Source of the DNA: Siphonodentalium dalli
Lineage: Eukaryota > Mollusca > Scaphopoda > Gadilida > Siphonodentaliidae
Assembly: GCA_032622095.1 (NCBI GenBank)
Contig: CP136066.1
Coordinates: 8,395,784 to 8,459,783, forward strand
DNA: 64,000 nt
Direction of reading: 5' to 3'
A program made the translations under genes and the position numbers. This document shows, piece after piece, positions 56,285 through 64,000 of the stretch. Numbering within the stretch: position 1 is the stretch's first letter; each line of letters opens with the position of its first letter. The notes beneath the pieces are model-generated. The model was given only the letters and a program-made list of their open reading frames with translations. It was not told the origin of the DNA and made no database searches.

Positions 56285-56790
56285 GGGGCCCGGTAGTCGA
56301 GCCTCCATAATCTTAACAAATTTACAGAGTCTCCTAGCTATCGATGATTTTCTTGTGGAGAACAAGATTCTTAGTCACATTGGACTTGTGGAATTCCAAA
56401 AATGACTTGTGCAGCAACATTTTTCGCTCTGTTGATAATGATTGACAGTAAAAAATATAATGAATTTCGTCACCGATTTGGCCGTTGTTACATACATGTA
56501 GTGTACATATTTGACCATCGCGGCAAAAACTGTGCCACATACCATTTTCTATTGGTAATGAGTGATTGCTTGTTCTGAATCGAGCTAGGGTGAATTGTAT
56601 GTCATCACGAAACTCGGAGATGTAATATTCCTGACCAAAGTCTGGTTTTAATATCCTGTATATTTCTCCTCGACTTGAGCGTTTACACTATTCATGCCAC
56701 TGTTGAATAGATTGATCAGTCAGTTTCTGTTTCACCAGCGATATGGTTATATTTAAATCTATGGTGGGATTCTATCCGATCTCCAACTAC
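56285..56790 (-). mobile_element. LINE C-terminal fragment
   Basis: The frame 56540-56334 contains WHSFCRD, CTLHVCNNGQIGDEIHYIFY and C-x-SLSTERKMLL. This is the Cys/His tail found after the RT in many LINEs, and the same type as 59047-59322. Upstream (56550-56790) further frames continue it. The RT proper is missing, so the copy is 5' truncated. Confidence 0.75.
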
Positions 56791-57305
56791 GACAATCCAC
56801 AGTCATTACGCGCACCGCGTGTATATTGTCCTAGAGATTCTAGATAGCTTTGGGCGCTGACATTAACATGGGTGTTTTATTTATTGAATGGGAAATTTGT
56901 GTATGATTAAAAGTCGAACTGCGAGCCGGAGGCCGAGTCCGGTAAAAGGTGTAGTTGGGAATTTCAATTTCGTTTATTGTCGTTAATTAACGTTATGTCA
57001 ATAATGTTGCTTTTTGGTTTGTGATAAGCTATGTCAATTACAAATAAAAGAAATGAAAAAGATAATTTGTAAGTCTTATATTTCAACTTTTATAGACATT
57101 TTTCGTTCTCCAGCCCACTGGGGGTTGTGGTCGGAGACGACGGAGTCGGCCGCCGTTCGTCAAGTAGGTGCTGATTGTTATTGTTATTTTAACGGAGTTC
57201 TGAGTTGGTCATTCGCGAACCAATATATTTTATATTTTATAATTACAATCATGTGTATATAATATATGATCTTGAGCGCGCTACCATTTCTGACATTGGT
57301 TTTCG
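56791..57305. other. No gene recognised
   Basis: AT-rich flank between the LINE fragment and the 57.3 kb MITE; the frame 57014-57262 has no domain. Confidence 0.5.
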
Positions 57306-57714
57306 TAAGTCGGGATTTTTTAACCCTGTGCCAATGCATTCTCTTATATATGCGAGTCGACCATAGGTCGCCTCGCATATATAAGAGAATGCATTGGCCT
57401 AACATTTTTTTTTACAATTTTAATAATTTGTTCTTGTATTCTTTAACAATTTTATAATTTCACCCATACAGAGCCCCAGACAAACATGAGCAGACGACAC
57501 TCTTATATATGCTTCTATATATGTGTGGGGCTCCCTGCAGGGTAATGGATGTTTTTTATTTTATGTCCTAAAAATTGTAAGAAACATTTATTTTAAAAAT
57601 TGATAAAAAAATGTTAGGCCAATGCATTCTCTTATATATGCGAGGCGACCTATGGTCGACTCGCATATATAAGAGAATGCATTGGTACAGGGTAAAAAAA
57701 TCCCGACTTACGAC
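57306..57714. mobile_element. MITE with about 105-bp terminal inverted repeats, each a hairpin
   Basis: The left end CGTAAGTCGGGATTTTTTAA, then CCCTGTGCCAATGCATTCTC, is the reverse complement of the right end down to GGCCTAACATTTTTTTT. Each end also folds on itself: CCAATGCATTCTCTTATATA pairs with its reverse complement across TCGACCATAGGTCGCC. The interior of about 200 bp has no coding frame. Confidence 0.9.
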
Positions 57715-58920
57715 TGGATTTTGATATGGCGGGTCACATATGGCAGTAGTCTTCGAAACACTTCAACTGGTGCTGCAGATCTTGTTTTTTATTCGGCAAA
57801 TAAAACGGTATCGTCAGCGTAAAAAATGACACACAATTTCAGATAACAGTCTATTTCTCTCTCCATTTCATTAGAAACTGTTCCCATTCCATCCAAAAAA
57901 TCGCTCAGGTCATTTATGTACAAGGTAAAAGGAAATTCTTTGGTTCTGTCACCAATCGTATTTAACAAAGTTCAAATTAGTATACAGATTTGACACTTAG
58001 CCGACCAAAACCTGTTAAAGTGATGAGAAGCACTCCCGTAGGATGATCAAACAGAAATTAAGAATAATCTTGCTCAATTTAGATATTTGTTACGAATATT
58101 AATCCAAATTAACGATCATTCTTATATATTAAATAAATGCAATGACTCTCGATGGCGAAATAATTTGTGTTAGATTATCGCCGATACTTGCGTCCCAAAT
58201 CGAGATGTAAATATTTACAATTGGGCGTATTTCAGACGATGTTTTCTATGGAGTGGTATGGTCGATTTCTTTTAAATTTTCGGCGTGTTAGTGGAATGCT
58301 ACATTGCACAGGTTGGCATAGCGCCTAGGTACTAACTTATCAATTTTACACACCCGAACAAGTCCATAATATGTCTTTAAATTGAAAATGTGTGTTTAAA
58401 TTTAAATGAGTTTTATGGAGCGGAGGTCCAACTAAGTCTTTCAGAAATTGTCCTCCAATCCCTTATATTTATGTATGAATACATACACTATATGACAATA
58501 AATATGATTAAATCAAGGACAATCCATCTTACAAATGAAACAAGCCATTATGGTCATTATGAAACATACTTCCACTGAGGACTCCGACAATACTCGCTCT
58601 GACCCAAACACAAGGGTTGCCCTTCATAATAATGTTATAGGTCTATGTTATTAACCTATATCTTAGATGTATATTTTAATCACTTTCTGTTTCCAGAAAT
58701 TAAGTTGCTGCCACTGTCGGAAGAAGTTATAATTTCAATTTGTTTAATCTTATCGACCAATAATACATAGATATTAATATAACACATATAGTACATTTAT
58801 GTACATGACTTACATCATAAATATTCAAATGATATACATCGTAATATATAAACAGTATTTACAATATAAATAATATACCTGTTTGCCATATGATTGATCC
58901 ACACAAAGTGCATAGACATC
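57715..58920. other. No gene recognised
   Basis: AT-rich; a minus-strand phrase near 57790-57900 (TCGGCAAATAAAACGGTATC) resembles LINE RT text (YADD region reverse) but is too decayed to place. The frame at 58390-58578 has no domain. Confidence 0.4.
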
Positions 58921-58955
58921 CTTAATTATATTACCAGCGAGGTAATATAATTAAG
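58921..58955. repeat. Perfect 15-bp stem hairpin
   Basis: CTTAATTATATTACC, loop AGCGA, then GGTAATATAATTAAG. It lies just beyond the 3' side of the minus-strand LINE. Confidence 0.9.
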
Positions 58956-58974
58956 AGTATGTATCCACTCTGGT

Positions 58975-61842
58975 TTAGTCACTTGCGTATGTTATTTCTT
59001 GTTACCTTCGTATGAACACAGTGTTATTTCCTATCATTTTCGGTATTTACCCAAGATTATCCGAATATATAAGTTCACGATTTATTATTTTAATAAAGTC
59101 GCACAATTTCCGTATGTCTGTTGAATTATTCTGGTTAATTATTTCACTCATTGTAATAGCATTTTGTTTTATGTTAGTAAATTTTGATAATAATCGCTGT
59201 CGCTCGGGTGATAGTCTCTCGCATTCGAGAAGATAGTGAAATTCATCTCCAATCTGTCTGGAGTTACTGAATGGACACAGTCGGTCAGTTTGTTCAGGTT
59301 TTTCGTCAACGTCCTGTTTCAATGGGTAAATGGTGGTTACTTGTTCTAAATTTGCATAATGTAATCCGGTTTATTACGTTCAACGTTAGATACCTTTAGA
59401 AAGATAAGTCATGTTTAAAACATTGGTATATCTTACCACGACTGGAGTTGTTCATATCAGTTTCCCAATTATCCGTGATTGTGAAATTAAACTACTTTAC
59501 ATGTATATACGAAACGAATTGGGCAGTATCCGGTATGCGTTCCAGGTACCATGCATGTAATTGGTTACAATGTTGTAATAAATCATAGATTCGGTGTAAC
59601 AAAGGAAAATTATTAGCGTTGATATCGAACATATCGTCTCTGCTAATTTCAAAAGTATTCTGGGATATCTCACCTAGCTCCTCACTATTCATAACTTTAC
59701 ACCAATATTTTATTATTCTCGTGTGTATATACACGTCAATTGGTAGCCTCTCGCATTTCCCATACAGCATAAAGTTGGGAGTAGATGGCCTATAAGGTTA
59801 AGAATATGCTTCATATATTTTCGATGAACTTTTTCCAGAATATCATTGTTACCGAAACCCCAAATCTCGCAATCATATAATAAAATTGGCATAACTTGCA
59901 GGTCGAACAAATCAAGTTGGTTTCTGATCGAGAGACAGTTCTTTTGTGATTTTCCAATAACTGAGTACATGGCTTTGGTAGATGTTTCTGCCAGGGCCTT
60001 TTTTGCCGACGTGAATGATCCAGATTTACAAAATATTATTCCAAGGTAATTAAATTTGTTTACTTTTTCGATTCTTCTACCTTTGAACATAAATTTTGTC
60101 TTTTAGTGTTTAAAAGTCTAAAAGTGTTTAGCATGTTTCATAGCTTTGTTGATAACAAATTATGAAAACCTGTTTTGTTCAATCTGTACATTTCTGTTGA
60201 TTATAGCACTATTTACCTGATTTTTGGTAAAGCACACCAGTTTCCAAGGCATGTTCAAAGTCGGGAAGAGCATATGTTGTGTGTCGGGGTCAACACATTC
60301 TCAGCAGCAATTTCCAGCTAATCCCATTGTGTGTGGTAAATTGTGCTGTTAAGTCGGTCGAGATAAAAGTGCTGAACCCTAAAATTGGGGTTCAGACCCT
60401 TAAAAATAGATTTTTTTGGGTTTTTGGCAATTGTCTTAAAAACCATTGACTTTTGGATATGATAATGTATTACTGACTCCCCATAATGTGGCCATTCCGC
60501 ACATTTTGAGTGGTCACCAAACCTCCTATGTCCAACGGTTCTGGAGATATAGTCACGTCGGATGGTAGTACTTCGCGCAAAAAGGGCGTGGTCATTTCAC
60601 CCATTTCGCCCTCAATGGGAAATGTGTTACCAACCAAATATTGTTCCTGGACCTTCAATTAGTGGATTCATGAAGAGTTTATCTCTGGACATACAAGTGC
60701 ATACAAAACCACCATGAGCTACTCTAGTACAGTTGTTGTTGTAATACTTTTGGGGTTCCGCCATGATTGTCGTATCATCGGCGTACAGAATCGTGAATAT
60801 TTTCACATAACAGTTGAGTAGATTCTCTATTTCTAGGTCTATTGTTTTTAAGCTCACTACGTCGTTATGAAGTAAATATTCTTGCAAATCGTTTCAAGTA
60901 CAAAATGAATAATAGGGGGATAGGTTCACTCCTTGCCTAACACCAGCATTACAGTGGAAGTAAATTGATTTGTTTCCCTCAGCTTGAACACAGGATTTTA
61001 TATGAGTATACATGTTGGCAATATCCGTATATATTTTCCCATTGATCCCATACTTAAAAAATTTCATCCAAAGTCCTTGCCTCCACACCATGTCGAATGC
61101 CGTTTGGAGGTCAATGAACGCGCATAATAATTTCTTGTTCAATTTTCTACTTATTTCAAATAATAAATTTAAGATGAAAATGTTGTCGATAGTCGAATAT
61201 TTTTTCCTGAAACCAGACTGATTTTCTTACATAACGTCAAAATCGTCAGTGAATTGTCCCAAACGATTGGAAAAGATCATAGTAAACAGTTTACCAAAAA
61301 CAACTCAGAAGGTTGATCGGCCTATAATTACTGGGGTCTGTCGGGTCTTCCTTATTTTTGTAAATAGGTACACTAGTACCTATCACACAATCGGCCTGTG
61401 TGATCCCCGTGTTTAATATTATGTTAAACAATTTGCAGTATATGCCGATGAAAACATTTGAAGAGGCTTTGATATAGTCATTGAAAATAAGATCATGCCC
61501 GCTTGATTTATTATTTTTGAGACCCAACATTTTTGTCTCTACCAGCCCTTCCGTTCAAAATAACAAATCCGTGATGTTGACGTAAGTTTAAGAGCGAGAT
61601 TCCATATTGGTTTCCTGTGTGGTCCTGATTCTGTCTGGTTATAGGCATATTAGTCATGTGTAAATATATCAATTGTTCTGAAGGTATTTCGTGAGATATA
61701 TCCGATTCGAACATGTCGTTGTGGGTACCATAATTACTAATATCAGTTTCACGCGATGTATACGTGCGTTGAAATCGCTATTGATTAATATATTATCTGT
61801 ATGGTTCGCTAAATTTAAAAACTCACTTTCTACTTCAGTATA
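58975..61842 (-). mobile_element. Non-LTR retrotransposon (LINE), 5' truncated and broken
   Basis: Read from 61842 downward: endonuclease end with SDFNAR (about 61780) and HHGFVILNGRAG (near 61570), then a deletion. RT follows with SNYRPINLLS (near 61310), IDLQTAFDMVWRQGL, GVRQGVNLSP and YADD (60785-60774, intact). Further RT/C-terminal frames run at 60090-59713 and 59770-59492. A Cys-tail frame lies at 59322-59047 (CPF, IGDEFHYLLEC). Frames are broken several times and about 630 bp are inserted after YADD. Its 5' edge abuts the duplicated exon C block at 61842. Confidence 0.86.
60110..60745. mobile_element. Insertion inside the LINE reverse transcriptase
   Basis: RT text stops just after YADDTTIMAE (about 60760) and resumes with KFMFKGRRIEKVNKF (about 60107). 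The intervening 630 bp is unrelated, with GGTCACCAAACCTCCTATGT and CTTCGCGCAAAAAGGGCG. No frame or clear inverted ends are visible. Confidence 0.65.
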
Positions 61843-62403
61843 GAAAGGGTTAAGCGGTCGGTGGATGCCACTAGATGGTATAGAGTAGATGTTCTCACCT
61901 TGGACACAGTTTGTTCCGCTCCACCCTGCATGACATCTGCATACACCAGCCTCACAATAACCATTGGAACCACAGTCAACTCCAGAACATGCGTTGCTTT
62001 GTGCTGCAATATATGAACAGATTCACGTAACGCTTCCATGACTGGATCTTCCAAAAAACCCTGTGCCAATGCCTTAGCTTATGTATGCGAGTCTCTCATA
62101 ATTGTTTTTCAGCAAGTATAATATAAGTGTTTAATTACACTGGACCAAATCACAGACAATATTATATAAGTTTATATAATTATTAAATAATTATGTAATG
62201 TCACTGGGCGAAGTCACCAAGTCACAAAACTGTGTTTATATTTTGTGACATCAAGAGTATTCCTTATAATTACATCTCAGTATAATTTGATTTATCTACC
62301 ATTTCCTACGAAATTCCCTGATACAATTGGCGATAACCAATTGGCGATAAAAGCATCCGTATCGTTACTGCAGTTGCGATACACGGCGCTCGTGACGTCG
62401 TTG
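61842..62403. repeat. Duplicated exon C block, expanded cassette
   Basis: Same as 36010-36600 with the shared edge TTCAGTATAGAAAGGG. It includes exon C and intron text such as CACAAAACTGTGTTTATATT. The copy has lost about 60 bp (one repeat of CACTGGGCCAAGTCACAAAC) relative to 36.3 kb. Confidence 0.88.
61899..62003 (-). CDS. EGF-like exon, type C, expanded cassette (most 5' exon seen)
   Basis: 105 bp, 35 codons, phase 1-1; acceptor GTGCTGCAAT read as ATTGCAG ending at 62004, donor GTGAGA at 61898-61893. The peptide reads QSNACSGVDCGSNGYCEAGV, then CRCHAGWSGTNCVQ, six cysteines, nearly the same as 36066-36170 (V to E, NP to HA, A to V). It is the most upstream exon found. A start codon or signal peptide is not seen between here and 64000, so the gene begins outside the window or at an exon I cannot recognise. 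Confidence 0.83.
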
Positions 62404-62867
62404 ACTGGTTCAAAATCAGAATGAACTGACGTCACATCAATCGCGTGAAAAATCAAAACGACATTCCAACGTATATTATTGCGTACTATAAACAAATTAT
62501 TCCAAGGTTTTAACATTATTTGATTGCTTCTAGGCTACCATCATGGGTATTATGGTATAACATATCACAAAGTAACTAATATGTATTTGTTCAGTATTTA
62601 TTATAAGTGTAAGAGATTTTGTCCATTGAATACAATTTCCGTTAGGCATATTCGCGTGAACTTGCAGGTTGTGAGAATTTAGCAAAGCGAGCTAATCGCG
62701 TGACACAGACACCTTTGCATGTTGGGAGAATTTACTCAAGAAAGCTAATCGTCGGACACAAATTCAACAGTTTTGGCATTTACGAAACTCCTAAAATGTA
62801 ATTTGTGCGGTGGATTCTGTCACACCAATGCTAGATAAATGTGATATACACCATGTATTTGTAACGA
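62404..62867. other. No feature recognised
   Basis: AT-rich sequence upstream of the first exon, with GAGAATTTAGC and GGAGAATTTACTC phrases repeated about 60 bp apart near 62675 and 62735. Nothing else stands out. Confidence 0.5.
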
Positions 62868-63000
62868 TTCATGTATCGCGACTCGGCTAGTTTTCGTGGC
62901 CATATAGCGACTCGGCGACCAAGGTGCCCATATCAATATGTTGGCGACCAAGGTCGCTTCGGCGCTATATGGCCACCAAAACTAGCCGTCGTGATACATA
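62868..63000. repeat. Long imperfect palindrome
   Basis: GGCTAGTTTTCGTGGCCATATAGCG (62885-62909) pairs with its near reverse complement at 62970-62994, flanked by ATGTATC/GATACAT. GGCGACCAAGGT occurs twice near the centre, in the same orientation. It directly precedes a Helitron-like element. Confidence 0.85.
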
Positions 63001-63025
63001 AATCGATACAAATACATTGTGTATA

Positions 63026-63747
63026 TCTATTATACATGTATATTTTGGAAGATCTGTCTGTCTGTGTGTGTGTTCGCGATGAACTCGAAAACGGCCAAGC
63101 CGATTTCGATGAAACTTGGTATGTGGGGGTATTTTCGGCCGGGGGTGGCATGGGCCTATTAATTTTTCCGCGCGACCTGACCTTGACCTTGAAATCGGGT
63201 AATTTCAAGGTCAAACGCCCGAATATCACGGGATTTCGATGAAACTTGGTACGTGGGGGTACATAAGGCCGGGGAGTGGCATAAACATATTAATTTGCCC
63301 GTGTGATGTGACCTTGACATTGAAATCGGGTCATTTCAAGGTCAAACGCCAGAATATCACGGGATTTCGATGACACTTGGTATGTGGGGGTACTTTCGTA
63401 TGGGGAGTCTCATAAGCATATTCATTTGCCCGTGCGACGTGATCTTGGCCTTGAAATCGGGTCAATTCAAGGTCATATCGCCAATTTTGATGGGATTTCG
63501 ACGAAATTTGATACGTGGGGTTACTTTTGTCCACTGAGTGTTTTGGACGGGTCGAGTCGTAACCCCGACCTGACCTTGACCTTCAAAATGATCAATTCAA
63601 GGTCAAATCGGGTAAAACCGGATGGATTTCGACGGGCACGTTTATCGGGTACTTTTGTCCGGGCAGTGTTTTGGACCCCACTTGATCTTGACCTTCAAAA
63701 TGGACAATTCAAGGTCAAAGCCCGAACGAAGTCGGGTCACCTTCTAG
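63026..63747 (+). mobile_element. Helitron-like non-autonomous element, solitary
   Basis: Host A (63025), then TCTATTATACATGTATATTT; it ends with hairpin CCCGA-ACGAAG-TCGGG, then TCACCTTCTAG, then host T (63748). 722 bp. This fits a Helitron A/T target site with 5' TC and 3' CTAG and no target duplication. The interior is filled with TGACCTTGACC and TTCAAGGTCAA repeats in both orientations. No Rep/helicase. Confidence 0.87.
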
Positions 63748-64000
63748 TAACATATATTTATCGACCTAATATGCATTTGCAATTGAAAATCTCTTTAAAT
63801 ATTACGAACTTTATAGTGACATTGCCGAGAAGTACCTTGTTGTCGTGGCGAAATTAATACATTCAACGTTCACTTCCACCCTATTGTAATTGTCCTATTT
63901 GAATACATTAACTGTATTTTGTGGAGCTAATGGCAAAATCACTGTGGATGATATGCTCATCGATTTCTCATTCCGCCCGAGCAAAGTCCGATTCCGTTGT
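63748..64000. other. Window edge, no feature recognised
   Basis: 253 bp without recognisable coding or repeat structure. Confidence 0.5.

Larger units (their letters stand above)
7513..62003 (-). other. Gene model: EGF-repeat plus IgGFc-binding-domain protein, 5' incomplete
   Basis: Twelve exons are placed in order from high to low coordinate: 61899-62003, 43074-43181, 38138-38257, 36066-36170, 33869-33976, 31328-31447, 30412-30516, 29169-29273, 27933-28037, 27019-27123, 15608-15721 and 7513-8726. Each starts after a CAG or TAG acceptor and each EGF exon ends before a GT donor. All junctions are phase 1, so any subset splices in frame. The predicted product is eleven EGF-like modules followed by an IgGFc-binding type domain and a stop. 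EGF repeats and this domain are extracellular in known proteins, so a secreted or surface protein is inferred. The start codon and signal peptide are not in the window, and other exons may have been missed. An alternative is two or more adjacent genes of the same type; shared strand and phase favour one gene. Confidence 0.7.

Overview
The window looks like nuclear DNA of a marine invertebrate, most likely a lophotrochozoan (mollusc-like). It is AT-rich and intron-dominated, with widely spaced GT-AG exons and dense LINE, Helitron, foldback and satellite content. There are no operons, Shine-Dalgarno sites or bacterial-type genes. The phylum is inference; no diagnostic rRNA or mitochondrial sequence is present.

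The only host gene I can support lies on the minus strand and fills nearly the whole window, from about 62.0 kb (upstream end, start codon not found) down to a TAA stop at 7513. I can place twelve exons: eleven short EGF-like exons (105-120 bp), then a 1.2 kb last exon encoding an IgGFc-binding-protein type domain. Every junction I could place is phase 1, so the EGF exons are symmetric 1-1 modules that can be gained or lost without breaking the frame. I name the EGF exon types A to E. In transcription order they read C-A-B-C-A-B-D-D-D-D-E-IgGFc. The C-A-B block is a duplicated three-exon cassette: compact at 31-36.6 kb, and stretched to about 25 kb at 37.7-62.4 kb by transposon insertions. The D exons form a recent tandem array (25.7-30.5 kb, unit about 1.24 kb) whose introns carry LINE endonuclease fragments. 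A decayed copy of exon E lies at about 25.1 kb.

Layout: 0-1.2 kb, broken Ty3/gypsy pol. 3.5-6.2 kb, 47-bp and 36-bp minisatellites and a dispersed repeat. 7.5-8.7 kb, IgGFc exon. 8.8-10.2 kb, large GAT trinucleotide block. 12.7-14.2 kb, satellite-like repeats. 15.6 kb, exon E. 17.1-21.9 kb, near full-length but dead LINE on the plus strand. 22.9-23.5 kb, MITE with about 46-bp inverted ends. 25-44 kb, duplicated EGF cassettes. 44.6-47.9 kb, large foldback element with arms of about 170-bp repeats. 48.1-50.3 kb, tandem 1.03 kb units with long hairpins. 52.7-56.1 kb, four Helitron-like elements head to tail. 57.3 kb, MITE with hairpin ends. 59-61.8 kb, dead LINE on the minus strand. 63.0-63.7 kb, a solitary Helitron-like element.

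The story of the window is a modular extracellular-protein gene growing by exon-cassette duplication while its introns fill with transposons. The EGF repeats probably form an extracellular stalk upstream of the IgGFc-type domain. No signal peptide or transmembrane exon is visible, so secretion or surface location is inferred from domain content only. Splice sites were placed by eye and need transcript support.
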